Below are positions 18,852 through 30,040 of a stretch of DNA of 64,000 bases, piece after piece. A model generated the notes under the pieces. That model was not told the DNA's origin, searched no databases, and saw only the letters and a list, made by a program, of their open reading frames with translations. The position numbers and the translations under genes were made by a program. This stretch comes from Conyzicola lurida. GTDB taxonomy: Bacteria; Actinomycetota; Actinomycetes; Actinomycetales; Microbacteriaceae. Location: assembly GCF_014204935.1 (NCBI RefSeq), contig NZ_JACHMJ010000001.1, positions 1,054,001 to 1,118,000 of the forward strand, written 5' to 3'. Numbering within the stretch: position 1 is the first letter of the stretch; every line of letters begins with the position of its first letter.

Positions 18852-19886
18852 ATGAGGCGTTTCTGGGCAGTGGCACTCCTGAGCGCGCTGTTCCTGATGA
18901 CCGCCGCCGTCGCGCCGGCTGACGCCGTCGAGAACGTCGCCGCCTGCGGTTGCGGCGCTGTCGTTCCGGCACCCGGCACCACCGCCGAGGTCACCGGCGA
19001 ATCCGCCATCGTCAGTCTCCAGGGCGGCGTCGAGACCATCGTGCTCTCGCTCGGGGTGAACAGCACGCTGCCCGGCGTCGGCCTCGTCGTGCCGACTCCC
19101 ACGCCGGCCAGCGTCGTCCCCGGCGATGCGGCGCTGTTCGACGCGCTCGACGCCCAGCTCGAGCCGGCCCCCCGGTACGTCGACGACTGGTGGGGCAACC
19201 TCGCCCAGCCGGCGAGTGCGGAACCGACCGTGCTCTCCCGCGTGCAGGTGGGGGACTACGAGGCGACGTCGCTCGCGGCATCCGACTCTGCCGGTCTCAA
19301 CGCCTGGCTGTCGGCCCACGGCTACGCACTCCCGCCCGAGACCGCGGCACTGCTCCAGGGCTACGTCGCCAAGAACTGGTACTTCACGGCCATCAAGCTC
19401 GCGAACGACGCGGGCGGCAGCGGCGCCGGGATCGACGGCCGGGTCGACCCGATCCAGATCTCCTTCCCCTCCGAGACGATGGTCTACCCGCTCGGCCTCG
19501 CCAAGTCGGCGCTGACCGAGCAGTCCCTCCGGCTCTCCGTCATCGGCGGCACCCGCGCGGACCTCGTGCAGGCCGGATCGCCGAGCACGCCGCTCAACGC
19601 CGCCGAAAAGGTGGTCTGGGCCGGCCCGGTCACCGAGGAGGCCCTGCTGCCGCTCGGCGGCTACCTCACCGTGGTCGACCTGACGTTCGACTCGCCCGCG
19701 ACCCAGATCATCGAGGACATCGGCATCGTCGCCGCGCCCAACGACGACGTGGTCGCGCCGACGACCCTGGTGGTGCGGCCCGTGACACTGCTCGGCTTCC
19801 CGCTGGGCACGCTGCTCGTCGTGTGGGCGGGGCTCGGCCTGCTCGCCGCGGTGGCGGCGGTCGTCGCCCGTAGCAGACTCCGTTAG
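18852..19886 (+). CDS. DUF2330 secreted/membrane-anchored protein
   Basis: A 344-residue protein with a signal peptide (residues 1-25, hydrophobic core 'WAVALLSALFLMTAAVAPA'), a 'CGCGA' cysteine motif directly after it, and the segment 'GESAIVSLQGGVETIVLSL' typical of DUF2330. A C-terminal helix ('LGTLLVVWAGLGLLAAVAAV') with an Arg tail anchors it with the body outside. DUF2330 has no established function. It stands alone between the OsmC gene and the FKBP lipoprotein. Confidence 0.8.
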   Translation: MRRFWAVALLSALFLMTAAVAPADAVENVAACGCGAVVPAPGTTAEVTGESAIVSLQGGVETIVLSLGVNSTLPGVGLVVPTPTPASVVPGDAALFDALDAQLEPAPRYVDDWWGNLAQPASAEPTVLSRVQVGDYEATSLAASDSAGLNAWLSAHGYALPPETAALLQGYVAKNWYFTAIKLANDAGGSGAGIDGRVDPIQISFPSETMVYPLGLAKSALTEQSLRLSVIGGTRADLVQAGSPSTPLNAAEKVVWAGPVTEEALLPLGGYLTVVDLTFDSPATQIIEDIGIVAAPNDDVVAPTTLVVRPVTLLGFPLGTLLVVWAGLGLLAAVAAVVARSRLR

Positions 19887-20016
19887 GGACGCAACTCGGC
19901 CAGCTGCCACCGCCCGCACAGGTTGGCGGCGCGGGGATAGGCGACAATAGTCCCTGTTCCCTGCACAGGAAACACAGACTCCCCAGCCAGGGACACACAT
20001 CAGAAGGGTGCGGAAT

Positions 20017-21006
20017 TTGCGTCGCACAGCATTGTCACTCGTGGTCGTTCTCGGCCTCGTCGGTTCCCTCGCGGCCTGCACCACCGCGGACGCCCCCGAG
20101 GAGAGTGCCGACTGCACTCCCACATCGGCGGGCACCGAGTCCGACAGCGTGACGGTCGACGGCGACTTCGGCGCTGCGCCGACGGTCACCTTCGAGACCC
20201 CGCTGACCACGGAGGAGACGCAGCGCACCGTCGCCATCAGCGGAGACGGCACGGTCGCCGAGGAGGGCGACGTCGTCACCGTCGACTTCCAGCTCTACAA
20301 CGCGACGAGCGGCGAGCAGGTCTCCGGCACCGAGTTCGCCGAGGGCTCCACCACGACGTTCTCCGTCGACAGCGAGGCGTACCTCACCGGCATCGTGAAG
20401 ACCCTCGAGTGCTCGGCCGTCGGCTCGCGCGTCGTCGGCGTCATTCCCCCCGCCGACTCCTGGGGCGACACCGGAGCCACCGACCTCGGCGTCGCGGCCA
20501 CCGACACGATCGTCCTCGTGATGGACATCGTCGACGTGACCACGCCGGTCACCACCGACGAGACCCTGCCCAAGGCCGACGGCGAAGACCAGGAACTGCC
20601 CGAGGGCTTCCCGGCGATCGGCGTCACCCTCGCCGAAGACGGCACCCCGACACTCACCCTCCCGGGCGGTGACGCCCCCACCGAGCTGCAGCTCGCCGTG
20701 CTGAAGAAGGGCGACGGGCCCGAGGTCGCCACCGGCGCCGACGTGCAGGTGCACTACGTCGGTATGAAGTGGTCGGACGGCACGGTCTTCGACGAGAGCT
20801 GGTCGAGCGGCACGCCCGTGTCGTTCAACACGGCCGCCGTCATCCCCGGATTCACCCAGGCGCTCGAGGGCCAGACCGTCGGCTCGCAGGTGCTCGTCGT
20901 GATCCCGCCGGCACTCGGCTACGGCGAGGCCTCTGCCGACAACACGAACGCCCTCGCCGGCGAGACCCTCGTGTTCATCGTCGACATCCTCGGTCTCGGC
21001 ACCTAA
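20017..21006 (+). CDS. FKBP-type peptidyl-prolyl isomerase lipoprotein, two FKBP domains
   Basis: A lipoprotein of about 329 residues: a short basic N-terminus, hydrophobic core and lipobox 'GSLAAC'. The first FKBP-like domain (about 55-175) is divergent. The second (about 215-329) is canonical, with 'GADVQVHYVGMKWSDGTVFD', 'VIPGFTQALEGQ' and 'IPPALGYGE'. FKBPs catalyse cis-trans proline isomerisation; as a lipoprotein it would help exported proteins fold. Start choice: AGAAGG (20002-20007) touches the GTG at 20008 with no spacing but lies about 9 bases before TTG 20017, which is preferred. Starting at 20008 would add three residues. Confidence 0.88.
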   Translation: MRRTALSLVVVLGLVGSLAACTTADAPEESADCTPTSAGTESDSVTVDGDFGAAPTVTFETPLTTEETQRTVAISGDGTVAEEGDVVTVDFQLYNATSGEQVSGTEFAEGSTTTFSVDSEAYLTGIVKTLECSAVGSRVVGVIPPADSWGDTGATDLGVAATDTIVLVMDIVDVTTPVTTDETLPKADGEDQELPEGFPAIGVTLAEDGTPTLTLPGGDAPTELQLAVLKKGDGPEVATGADVQVHYVGMKWSDGTVFDESWSSGTPVSFNTAAVIPGFTQALEGQTVGSQVLVVIPPALGYGEASADNTNALAGETLVFIVDILGLGT

Positions 21007-21023
21007 GCATCACTTCGCGGGTT

Positions 21024-21063
21024 GAGCCTGCCGAAACCCCTCTTCCGGGGTTTCGGCAGGCTC
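21024..21063 (+). terminator. strong stem-loop after the FKBP gene
   Basis: A perfect 17-bp stem: arms 21024-21040 (GAGCCTGCCGAAACCCC) and 21047-21063, loop TCTTCC. It starts 17 bases after the FKBP stop and ends just before the dxr promoter box, so it insulates dxr from read-through. Confidence 0.8.
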
Positions 21064-21071
21064 TGCCCGTT

Positions 21072-21077
21072 TAAGCT
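21072..21077 (+). promoter_or_regulatory. -10 box of dxr (leaderless)
   Basis: TAAGCT, six bases before the GTG start; no Shine-Dalgarno sequence fits between. Confidence 0.55.
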
Positions 21078-21083
21078 GTCACC

Positions 21084-22166
21084 GTGCGCACAGTCATCGT
21101 CCTCGGGTCCACCGGGTCCATCGGAGTCCAGGCCCTCGAGGTCATCGCCGACAACCCCGACCGCTTCCAGATCGTGGGGCTCACCGCCGGCACCAGTGCC
21201 GAGAAGCTCGCCGAACAGGCGGCGGCGTTCGATGTCGAGCACACGGCTCTAGGGGCGGATGCCGCCAGCGAGCTGGTCCGCTCGGTGCCGGCCGATGTCG
21301 TGCTGAACGGTATCACCGGCTCTGTCGGCCTCGGACCGACCCTCGCCGCGCTCGAATCGGGCGCCACCCTCGCCCTCGCCAACAAGGAATCCCTCATCGT
21401 GGGCGGCGACCTCGTCAAGCGTCTCGCGGCACCCGGACAGATCGTCCCGGTCGACTCCGAGCACTCGGCGATCGCGCAGGCCCTGCGCTCGGGCACCGCC
21501 GCCGAGGTGCGCCGCCTCGTCGTCACCGCGTCGGGCGGCCCGTTCCGCGGCCGCTCCCGCGAGTCCCTCGTAAACGTGACCCCGCGCGAAGCCCTCGCGC
21601 ACCCGACCTGGGACATGGGGCTCGTGGTCACCACCAACTCGTCGACCCTCGTCAACAAGGGGCTCGAGGTCATCGAGGCCCACCTGCTGTTCGACGTGCC
21701 GTACGACGACATCGCCGTCACCGTGCACCCGCAGTCGATCGTGCACTCCATGGTCGAGTTCGTCGACGGCTCGACGATCGCCCAGGCCAGCCCGCCCGAC
21801 ATGAAGCTGCCGATCTCGCTCGGCCTCGACTGGCCGAACCGGGTCGCGGGCGTCGGAGTGGCGCTCGACTGGACCACGCCGAGCGCGTGGACCTTCGAAC
21901 CGCTCGACAACGACGTGTTCCCCGCGGTCGAGCTCGCCAAGACCGTGGGCCGGCTCGGCGGGACCTTCCCCGCGGTGTTCAACGCCGCGAACGAACAGGC
22001 CGTGCTCGCCTTCCACGCCGGTCGCATCGGGTTCCTCGACATCGTCGACACCATCACCCGCGTGGTCGAGGCGCACGAGGCGGGGGAGCTCTCGCTCGAC
22101 GGCGTCTACGAGGCCGAACGCTGGGCACGGGAGACCGCCGACCGGCTGCTCGGAACCCGCTCTTAG
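21084..22166 (+). CDS. dxr: 1-deoxy-D-xylulose 5-phosphate reductoisomerase
   Basis: A 360-residue enzyme of the MEP isoprenoid pathway, forming 2-C-methylerythritol 4-phosphate with NADPH. Seen: the NADPH-binding '[15 protein letters not shown]' at residues 5-19, '[15 protein letters not shown]' near 97, the substrate loop '[13 protein letters not shown]' near 123, and '[16 protein letters not shown]' near 216. The N-terminus is slightly shorter than in enterobacteria, as usual for actinobacteria. It heads the conserved trio dxr-rseP-ispG; each has its own TANNNT box, so they may be separate leaderless units. Confidence 0.96.
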   Translation: MRTVIVLGSTGSIGVQALEVIADNPDRFQIVGLTAGTSAEKLAEQAAAFDVEHTALGADAASELVRSVPADVVLNGITGSVGLGPTLAALESGATLALANKESLIVGGDLVKRLAAPGQIVPVDSEHSAIAQALRSGTAAEVRRLVVTASGGPFRGRSRESLVNVTPREALAHPTWDMGLVVTTNSSTLVNKGLEVIEAHLLFDVPYDDIAVTVHPQSIVHSMVEFVDGSTIAQASPPDMKLPISLGLDWPNRVAGVGVALDWTTPSAWTFEPLDNDVFPAVELAKTVGRLGGTFPAVFNAANEQAVLAFHAGRIGFLDIVDTITRVVEAHEAGELSLDGVYEAERWARETADRLLGTRS

Positions 22167-22206
22167 CGTTCAGCCGGCGCACAGCAGAATCATGGCTGGC
22201 CGCCGG

Positions 22207-22212
22207 TACTCT
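22207..22212 (+). promoter_or_regulatory. -10 box of rseP (leaderless)
   Basis: TACTCT, six bases before the GTG start of the protease gene, inside the 52-base gap after dxr. Confidence 0.5.
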
Positions 22213-22218
22213 TAGCGC

Positions 22219-23583
22219 GTGGAAACCGTGCTGCTCTTCATCCTCGGCGTCGTCATCGTCGTCCTCGGCCTCGCCGTGTCCATCGGCCTGCACGAAGTCG
22301 GCCACCTCCTGCCCGCGAAGCTGTTCGGGGTGAAGGTCGGGCAGTACATGATCGGCTTCGGCCCGACGCTGTGGTCGAAGAGATTCGGCGAGACCGAATA
22401 CGGCCTCAAGGCGATCCCCATGGGCGGGTACATCTCCATGGCCGGTATGTACCCGGTCGCCAAGGGAGACACCGCGCCGCGCGACTCCAGCACCGGGTTC
22501 CTCGAGGTGCTCTCGCAGGACGCCACCACCAGCACCCTCGTCGCCGACGCCACGGGCAGCACGGCCACCAGCACCGTGCCCGTCGAGGCCGTCGACGAGA
22601 ACCGGTTCTTCTACAAGCTCTCCGCCTGGAAGCGCATCATCATCATGCTCGGCGGGCCGGTCATGAACCTGCTCATCGGCATCGTGCTCTACGCGATCCT
22701 CCTCTGCGGTTTCGGCGTCGCCCAGTCCTCGACCACCCTCGGCCAGGTCGACGAGTGCGTCGTGCCGGCCACGAGCGCGAGCCAGGAGTGCGCGGCCGAC
22801 GACGCCCAGGCACCCGGCGCCGCGGGCGGCCTGCTGCCCGGCGACACGCTGGTCAGCCTCGGCGGGACCGCGATCACCTCGTGGACGCAGGCGACCGAGA
22901 TCATCCGCGAGTCCGCGGGCGACGACCTCGCCGTCGTCGTCGAGCGCGACGGCGAGAACGTCGACCTCACCGTCGTCCCGCTGCTCACCGAGCGCTACGT
23001 CTACGACGACAACGGCGAGATCCTCGAGGACGAGAACGGCACCGCGGTCACCGAGAAGGTCGGCTTCCTCGGCATCGGTCCGGCCACCGAGACCGTGCAG
23101 CAGCCGATCACCGCCGTGCTCCCCGCGGTCGGCGACAACATCACCCGCGTCGGCACGATGATCCTCAACCTCCCCGACCGCCTCGTCGACGTCGTCAACG
23201 CCGCGTTCGGCACCGAGGAACGCGACGTCAACGGCCCGATCAGCGTCGTCGGCGTGGGCCGTCTCGCCGGGGAGATCTCCAGCCTCGACACCATCCCCGT
23301 CGTCGACAAGGCGGCCAGCCTCATCGGCCTGCTCGCCTCGCTCAACATCGCCCTGTTCGTCTTCAACCTGGTGCCGCTGCTGCCGCTCGACGGCGGACAC
23401 GTCGCCGGCGCCGTCTGGGAGACCATCCGCCGGTTCTTCGCGAAGCTGTTCAAGCGCCCCGACCCCGGCCCCTTCGACATCTCCAAGTTCGTGCCGGTCA
23501 CCCTCGTCGTCGTGGTGCTCCTCGGCGCGATGAGCGCCCTGCTCATCTACGCCGACCTGGTCAAGCCGATCAGCATCCTCTAG
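22219..23583 (+). CDS. rseP: site-2 membrane metalloprotease (RseP/Rip1 type)
   Basis: A 454-residue M50 protease cutting membrane-embedded substrates such as anti-sigma factors. The zinc motif HExxH is 'HEVGH' near residue 23 in the first helix. A PDZ-like domain with '[20 protein letters not shown]' lies near 205. The third zinc ligand region reads '[15 protein letters not shown]' near 388. Two long inserts follow the first helix (about 85-130) and the PDZ domain. Final helices lie near 370-385 and 430-450. The position between dxr and ispG matches mycobacterial Rip1. No sigma/anti-sigma pair is in the window. Confidence 0.93.
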   Translation: METVLLFILGVVIVVLGLAVSIGLHEVGHLLPAKLFGVKVGQYMIGFGPTLWSKRFGETEYGLKAIPMGGYISMAGMYPVAKGDTAPRDSSTGFLEVLSQDATTSTLVADATGSTATSTVPVEAVDENRFFYKLSAWKRIIIMLGGPVMNLLIGIVLYAILLCGFGVAQSSTTLGQVDECVVPATSASQECAADDAQAPGAAGGLLPGDTLVSLGGTAITSWTQATEIIRESAGDDLAVVVERDGENVDLTVVPLLTERYVYDDNGEILEDENGTAVTEKVGFLGIGPATETVQQPITAVLPAVGDNITRVGTMILNLPDRLVDVVNAAFGTEERDVNGPISVVGVGRLAGEISSLDTIPVVDKAASLIGLLASLNIALFVFNLVPLLPLDGGHVAGAVWETIRRFFAKLFKRPDPGPFDISKFVPVTLVVVVLLGAMSALLIYADLVKPISIL

Positions 23584-23610
23584 CTCCAGCGCATCCTCAC
23601 CCGCCGAAAG

Positions 23611-23616
23611 TAGAAT
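23611..23616 (+). promoter_or_regulatory. -10 box of ispG (leaderless)
   Basis: TAGAAT, seven bases before GTG 23624, in the 40-base gap after rseP. Confidence 0.55.
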
Positions 23617-23623
23617 CGATACC

Positions 23624-24772
23624 GTGCCTGCCATCAATCTGGGAATGCCCAAAGCCCCCAACGTCCTGACCCCCCGCCGCCAGACCCGCCAGATCAAGGT
23701 CGGCAAGGTGGGCGTGGGCAGCGAATCGCAGGTGAGCGTGCAGTCGATGACGACGACGCAGACCACGAACATCAACGCCACGCTGCAGCAGATCGCCGAG
23801 CTCACGGCCACCGGCTGCGACATCGTGCGCGTCGCGGTTCCGCACCAGGACGACGCCGACGTGCTTCACATCATCGCCGCGAAGAGCCAGCTGCCGATCA
23901 TCGCCGACATCCACTTCCAGCCGCGCTACGTCTACACGGCGATCGACGCGGGCGTCGGCGCCGTGCGTGTGAACCCCGGCAACATCCGCAAGTTCGACGA
24001 CCAGGTCGGCAAGATCGCCGCGGCAGCCAAGGCCGCCGGCGTCTCCATCCGCATCGGCGTCAACGCCGGTTCGCTCGAGCCGAGCCTGCTGCAGAAGTAC
24101 GGCAAGGCCACCCCCGAGGCGCTCGTCGAGAGCGCCGTGTGGGAGGCCAGCCTGTTCGAGGAGCACGACTTCCACGACTTCAAGATCTCGGTCAAGCACA
24201 ACGACCCCGTCACGATGGTCAAGGCGTACCGCCTGCTCGCCGAGCGCGGCGACTGGCCGCTGCACCTCGGGGTGACCGAGGCCGGCCCCGAGTTCCAGGG
24301 CACGATCAAGAGCGCGACCGCGTTCGGCCTGCTGCTCGGCGAGGGGATCGGCGACACCATCCGCGTCTCGCTCTCCGCGCCGCCCGCGCAGGAGGTCAAG
24401 GTCGGCCTGCAGATCCTGCAGTCGCTCGGCCTGCGCGAACGCAAGCTCGAGATCGTCTCCTGCCCGAGCTGCGGCCGCGCCCAGGTCGACGTCTACAAGC
24501 TCGCCAACGACGTCACCGACGGTCTCGAGAAGATGACCGTGCCGCTGCGCGTCGCCGTGATGGGCTGCGTCGTCAACGGTCCCGGCGAGGCCCGCGAGGC
24601 CGACCTCGGCGTCGCGAGCGGCAACGGCCGCGGCCAGATCTTCGTCAAGGGAGAGGTCATCAAGACCGTGCCCGAGGCCGACATCGTCGCGACCCTGATC
24701 GAAGAGGCCAACCGCCTCGCGGCCGAAATGCCCGTGGGCGCCACCGGTTCGCCGGTCGTCGTCACCGCGTAG
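23624..24772 (+). CDS. ispG: 4-hydroxy-3-methylbut-2-enyl diphosphate synthase (flavodoxin)
   Basis: A 382-residue iron-sulfur enzyme catalysing the penultimate MEP pathway step (MEcPP to HMBPP). The TIM-barrel part has '[20 protein letters not shown]' at about 38. The C-terminal [4Fe-4S] ligands are Cys in 'SCPSCGRAQ' near 283-286 and in '[16 protein letters not shown]' near 316, followed by the conserved glutamate. Length fits the short bacterial form without the plant insert. It ends just before a tandem-repeat region separating it from the convergent esterase gene. Confidence 0.96.
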   Translation: MPAINLGMPKAPNVLTPRRQTRQIKVGKVGVGSESQVSVQSMTTTQTTNINATLQQIAELTATGCDIVRVAVPHQDDADVLHIIAAKSQLPIIADIHFQPRYVYTAIDAGVGAVRVNPGNIRKFDDQVGKIAAAAKAAGVSIRIGVNAGSLEPSLLQKYGKATPEALVESAVWEASLFEEHDFHDFKISVKHNDPVTMVKAYRLLAERGDWPLHLGVTEAGPEFQGTIKSATAFGLLLGEGIGDTIRVSLSAPPAQEVKVGLQILQSLGLRERKLEIVSCPSCGRAQVDVYKLANDVTDGLEKMTVPLRVAVMGCVVNGPGEAREADLGVASGNGRGQIFVKGEVIKTVPEADIVATLIEEANRLAAEMPVGATGSPVVVTA

Positions 24773-24801
24773 CTGTCCGAACTGTTGCGCCTCGCGGCGG
24801 T

Positions 24802-24852
24802 TTGTCGCGCACGCGCCCGTTCGTGCATCAGCGCACGCCACAAACCTCAGCG
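24802..24852. repeat. dispersed 51-base element, copy 1
   Basis: About 44 of 51 bases match 45641-45691. It contains 'GTTCGTGC' and ends 'CACAAACCTCAGCG', running directly into the tandem units that follow. It lies downstream of convergent genes. Confidence 0.7.
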
Positions 24853-24962
24853 TGCGCGACGACGCTGAGCGTCGCAGGCTCTGCAAACCTCAGCGTGCGG
24901 GACGACGCTGAGCGTCGCAGGCTCTGCAAACCTCAGCGGGCGCGACGACGCTGAGCGTCGCA
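24841..24962. repeat. 43-base tandem repeat, about 2.8 units, each with a palindrome
   Basis: Units start at 24841, 24884 and 24927 (CAAACCTCAGCG...). Units 1 and 2 differ by one base; unit 3 is cut after 36 bases. Each contains the palindrome CGACGCT-G-AGCGTCG, and CTCAGCG can also pair with CGCTGAG in the same unit. The array fills the gap between the ispG and esterase stops and probably folds as serial hairpins on either strand, so it may also act as a bidirectional terminator. Confidence 0.8.
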
Positions 24963-24977
24963 TATGTGCGCGCAGGC

Positions 24978-25853
24978 TCAGGCGCGCAGCACCCGGCCGA
25001 TCGAGCGCAGCGTCGCCCGGGCCTCCGGGGTCCAGGGTGCGCCGACGTAGTCGTGGAACGCGCCCGGCAGGTACTCGAGAGAGACGTCGTTGCCCGCCTC
25101 ACGCAGGCGGGACACCAGCGACAGGGCATCAGGGGCGAGGATGTCGCGGCCGCCCTGGTGCACGGAAACCGGCGGCAACCCGTCGAGACGGCCGTACAGC
25201 GGGCTGACGAGCGGCGACCGCGGGTCGGCCCCGTTCGCCCACCACGCGCCGGCGGCGACGAACCCCGCGACGCCGAGCATCGGGTCGCGCGGCTCGACCG
25301 CCCGGATGTCCGGGTTCGCCATGGTCACGTCGACCCACGGCGAGATCAGCACGACGCCCGCCGGAGCGGGCAGCCCCACGTCGCGGTAGCGGAGTGCCTG
25401 ACCGAGTGCGAGACCGCCGCCCGCCGAGTCACCGGCGAGGAACACGGGGGAGCCCGTGGCGGCCAGCCCGCGGTACACCCCCTCGAGCAGGGCGTACGCC
25501 TCGTCCACGTGGTGCTCTGGCGCCAGGCCGTAGAGCGGCACCGTGACGGTCGCCCCGCTCTCGCGCATCAGCGTCGCGATGATGCGCCAGTGCACGGGCA
25601 GCAGCGGGAAGACGTAGCAGCCGCCGTGCGTGTAGAGCAGCTGTGTGCCGGTCGTCCCCTGCTTCGGCGTGAGCGTGATCACGTCGCGACCGCCGATGCT
25701 GCGCGTCGTCATGTGCGCCACGCGCAGTAGCGCCGGCGGGACCGGGGCCGCGGGCGGGTGGTCGCGCGCCACCCGCTCGACCGAGGCGGCGCTGCGCGTC
25801 GACGTGGGCTGGAGGCGGAGCAGCAGACGGGTGACGGCCATGGCGAGCGACAT
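24978..25853 (-). CDS. alpha/beta hydrolase, hormone-sensitive-lipase-type esterase
   Basis: A 291-residue hydrolase. The oxyanion motif 'HGG' lies in 'LLYTHGGCYVF' near 75, the nucleophile in 'GDSAGGG' near 143, the acid in 'GGRDILAPD' near 235, and the catalytic His in 'GAFHDYVG' near 265. This is the family IV (HSL) esterase pattern acting on short acyl esters; the natural substrate is unknown. ATG 25853 is supported by a TAGTTT box six bases upstream. A second in-frame ATG at 25841 has a possible AGGATG site and would remove four residues. Confidence 0.87.
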   Translation of the reverse strand: MSLAMAVTRLLLRLQPTSTRSAASVERVARDHPPAAPVPPALLRVAHMTTRSIGGRDVITLTPKQGTTGTQLLYTHGGCYVFPLLPVHWRIIATLMRESGATVTVPLYGLAPEHHVDEAYALLEGVYRGLAATGSPVFLAGDSAGGGLALGQALRYRDVGLPAPAGVVLISPWVDVTMANPDIRAVEPRDPMLGVAGFVAAGAWWANGADPRSPLVSPLYGRLDGLPPVSVHQGGRDILAPDALSLVSRLREAGNDVSLEYLPGAFHDYVGAPWTPEARATLRSIGRVLRA

Positions 25854-25859
25854 CCTGAA

Positions 25860-25865
25860 AAACTA
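25860..25865 (-). promoter_or_regulatory. -10 box of the esterase gene (leaderless)
   Basis: TAGTTT on the minus strand, six bases before ATG 25853; divergent from the proS box 40 bases away. Confidence 0.5.
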
Positions 25866-25905
25866 TCGTGCCCCGCCACACACCTGCCGGTCGATCTCTC
25901 TCACC

Positions 25906-25911
25906 TAGAAT
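25906..25911 (+). promoter_or_regulatory. -10 box of proS (leaderless)
   Basis: TAGAAT, six bases before GTG 25918. Confidence 0.55.
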
Positions 25912-25917
25912 CGTCGG

Positions 25918-27677
25918 GTGTCCACTCGTCTTTCGCAGCTCTTTGTCCGTACCCTCCGTGAAGACCCCGTCGATGCCGAGGTAGCGAGCCATCGCCTCCT
26001 CGTGCGCGCCGGCTACATCCGCCGACAGGCCCCCGGCATCTACGCCTGGCTGCCGCTCGGCCTCAAGGTCAAGCGCAAGATCGAGGCCATCGTCCGCGAG
26101 GAAATGGAGAACGCGGGCGCGCAGGAAGTGCACTTCCCCGGGCTGCTCCCGCGCGAACCCTACGAGGCGACCGGCCGCTGGACCGAGTACGGCGACAACC
26201 TCTTCCGCCTGCAGGACCGCAAGGGTGCCGACTACCTGCTCGCGCCCACCCACGAGGAGGTCTTCACGCTGCTCGTGAAGGACCTGTACTCCTCGTACAA
26301 GGACCTGCCCCTGTCGATCTACCAGATCCAGGACAAGTACCGCGACGAGGCCCGTTCGCGCGGCGGTCTGCTGCGCGGGCGCGAGTTCACCATGAAGGAC
26401 GCGTACAGCTTCGACTACACCGACGCCGGGCTCGACATCAGCTACCAGGCCCAGCGCGACGCCTACGAGCGCATCTTCACACGCCTCGGCCTCGAGTACG
26501 CGATCGTCAAGGCCGACGCCGGCGCCATGGGCGGCAGCCGCTCCGAGGAATTCCTGCACCCCACCCCGGTCGGCGAAGACACCTACGTGCGCACCGACGG
26601 CGGCTACTCGGCCAACGTCGAGGCGTTCACCACGGTCGTTCCCGACGCGCTCCCCATCGAGGGACTGCCCGCCGCCACCGTGTTCGACTCGCCCAATACG
26701 CCGACGATCCAGACCCTGGTCGACCTCGCCAACGCAGAGCAGCCCCGCGCCGACCGCCCCTGGACCGCGGCCGACACGCTCAAGAACGTCGTGCTCGCGC
26801 TCACCAACCTCGACGGCAGCCGCGAACTGCTCGTCGTCGGGCTCCCCGGCGACCGCGACGTCGACCTCAAGCGCGTCGAGGTGGCCGTCGCCCCCGCCGA
26901 CGTCGAGGCCGCGAACGAGGGCGATTTCGCCAAGCACCCCGCGCTGGTCAAGGGCTACATCGGTCCGTGGTCTCCCGAGGGACCCGTGCTCGGCGCAGAG
27001 TCGAGCAGCGGCATCCGCTATCTCGTCGACCCCCGCGTCGTCGACGGCACCCAGTGGGTCACCGGCGCGAACCTCGCCGAGAAGCACGTATTCGGCCTCG
27101 TCGCCGGCCGTGACTTCATCGCCGACGGCGTCATCGAGGCCTCCGACGTGCGCGCCGGCGACCCCGCGCCCGACGGTTCCGGCCCGGTCGAGATCGCCCG
27201 CGGCATGGAGATCGGCCACGTCTTCCAGCTCGGCCGCAAGTACGCCGAGGCGCTCGGCCTCAAGGTGCTCGACGAGAACGGCAAGCTCGTCACCGTGACC
27301 ATGGGCTCGTACGGCGTCGGCATCACCCGCATCATGGCGGTCATCGCCGAGAGCACCAACGACGGCAAGGGCCTCATCTGGCCCGCCAACGTGAGCCCGT
27401 TCGACGTGCACGTCGTCGCCGCCGGCAAGGAGCCGGTCGTCTGGGAGACCGCGGAGGCGCTCGTCTCCGCGCTCGAGGCGAGCGGCAGGGACGTGCTGTT
27501 CGACGACCGCCCCAAGGTCTCGCCCGGCGTCAAGTTCGGCGACGCCGAGCTGCTGGGCGTGCCCCTCATCGTGATTGTCGGCCGCGGAGCCGTCGACGGC
27601 AACGTCGAACTCTGGGACCGCCGTACCAACGAGCGCACGCCCTACACGGTCGCCGAGCTCGTCGAGGTGCTGTCGAA

Positions 27678-27681
<4 letters not shown>
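25918..27681 (+). CDS. proS: prolyl-tRNA synthetase
   Basis: A 587-residue class II synthetase of the bacterial type, charging tRNA-Pro. Motif 1 region '[17 protein letters not shown]' near 41, motif 2 '[20 protein letters not shown]' near 141, motif 3 '[16 protein letters not shown]' near 463. Residues about 225-400 form the INS editing domain that clears mischarged alanine. The anticodon-binding domain ends the protein ('[14 protein letters not shown]' onward). The stop overlaps the next start by 4 bases, tying proS to the second MoxR operon. Confidence 0.97.
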
Positions 27682-28691
<1,010 letters not shown>

Positions 28692-28698
28692 GCACCGT

Positions 28699-29586
28699 GT
28701 GACTTCGCTGCTGCGTCGCGTCAAGTCGACCCTCTCGATCCGGGCACACCGCCGGGTGCGCGGTTTGCTCGAGGGGGAGTACACCTCGGTCTTCCACGGC
28801 CGCAGCATGGAATTCGACGACCTCCGCCCGTACGTGGCGGGCGACGAGGTGCGTGACATCGACTGGAAGGCGACGGCGCGGCTGCGCACGCCGATGACGA
28901 AGCGGTTCATCGCGGCGCGCAAGCACACCGTGCTGGTGATCGCCGACACCGGCCGCAACATGGCGGCCCTCGCCGAGCACGGCGAGACGAAGCGCGACCT
29001 CGCGGTGCTCGCTGCCGGCACAGTCGGCTACCTCGCGATCCGGCACGGCGACCGGGTCGCGCTCGTCGCGGGAGACGCCGAGCACACGGTGTTCGTCGAA
29101 CCGGCCTCGACCGAGGCCCACCTCGAACGGATGCTGCAGAAAATCCACACCAATACGACGACGGATGCCGCGGCGAGCAACCTCACCGCCCAGCTCGAGT
29201 ACGCCGCCCGGGTGTTCCGTCGCCGCATGATCGTGTTTGTCATCGCCGACGACCGCGAACTGAGCGCACCCGAGCGGCGTCTCGTTCGCCGGCTCTGCGT
29301 GCAACACGAGGTGCTCTGGCTGCGTGTCGGCGACGCGGACCTGATGCGCCCCGAGTGGAGCGGCTCCGTGATGCACGACGTGCACGACTCCGCCACCATC
29401 CCGAGCTTCGTGCGCGACGACCCCGCCCTGCGCGCCGAGTTCCGGGCGGCGGTCGCCGAGAGCTCGGCCCGCAGCGAAGACGTCTTCGAATCCGTCGCCG
29501 TGTCGAGCCAGCGGGTCAGCCGCGAGGCCGACGTGGTGCCCGGCCTGTTCCGGCTGCTGGAGGTGCATCGTCATGCAAGGCGGTAG
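28699..29586 (+). CDS. DUF58 protein of the second MoxR operon
   Basis: A 295-residue DUF58 protein without membrane helices. The signature is 'LRPYVAGDEVRDIDWKATAR' near residue 43, followed by a VWA-like fold with 'LVIADTGRNMAAL' near 75. The start is GTG 28699, seven bases after the moxR stop; the open frame upstream belongs to moxR's shadow. The 3' end overlaps the next gene by 14 bases. It is likely the direct partner of the MoxR ATPase. Confidence 0.9.
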   Translation: MTSLLRRVKSTLSIRAHRRVRGLLEGEYTSVFHGRSMEFDDLRPYVAGDEVRDIDWKATARLRTPMTKRFIAARKHTVLVIADTGRNMAALAEHGETKRDLAVLAAGTVGYLAIRHGDRVALVAGDAEHTVFVEPASTEAHLERMLQKIHTNTTTDAAASNLTAQLEYAARVFRRRMIVFVIADDRELSAPERRLVRRLCVQHEVLWLRVGDADLMRPEWSGSVMHDVHDSATIPSFVRDDPALRAEFRAAVAESSARSEDVFESVAVSSQRVSREADVVPGLFRLLEVHRHARR

Positions 29587-30040
29587 CGGCTTCTTCCCGC
29601 CCGTGCAGTACTCGCCGGTGTGGCTCGTCGTCGGAGTGGTGATCCTCGCGGTCGTCGTCGGCTGGTACGTGTTCGTGCTGCTGCTCACCCGGCGCAGGCC
29701 CTCGCCGGTCGACCTCGTCGCGCCCGTTCCCGGGCTCACGGTGTCGGTGCGCGACGCGTACCTCAACCGCATCAACGAGGTGAGCTGGCGGTACTCCCAC
29801 GGTTCGCTCGGCTTCAGCGACGCGCACCACGAGCTCAGCGCGCTGGTGCGCGGTTTCGCGGCGGAGGCACGCGGCATCCGGGCTCAGTACATGACCCTCG
29901 ACGACCTGCGTTCCACGCCGCACGCCGACCTCGCGGCGACCATCGAGGCGCTCTACCCCGGCGCGTTCAGCGGCGGCACCACGGGCAGCATCGACGACGC
30001 GACCGCGCGGGCCAGAACGCTGGTGAGCACGTGGAACTGA
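29573..30040 (+). CDS. small single-helix membrane protein in MoxR/VWA operon
   Basis: A 155-residue protein with one helix at residues 16-38 ('VWLVVGVVILAVVVGWYVFV') and a cytoplasmic helical domain. The position between DUF58 and the first VWA gene matches DUF4381-like proteins of Bat operons, but the sequence match is weak. It overlaps the DUF58 gene by 14 bases and the VWA gene by 10, so tight co-translation is expected. Function unknown. Confidence 0.75.
   Translation: MQGGSGFFPPVQYSPVWLVVGVVILAVVVGWYVFVLLLTRRRPSPVDLVAPVPGLTVSVRDAYLNRINEVSWRYSHGSLGFSDAHHELSALVRGFAAEARGIRAQYMTLDDLRSTPHADLAATIEALYPGAFSGGTTGSIDDATARARTLVSTWN

Noticed and set aside
24841-24962. Tandem repeats as a CRISPR array
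   Set aside because: Units are contiguous, with no variable spacers and no cas genes.
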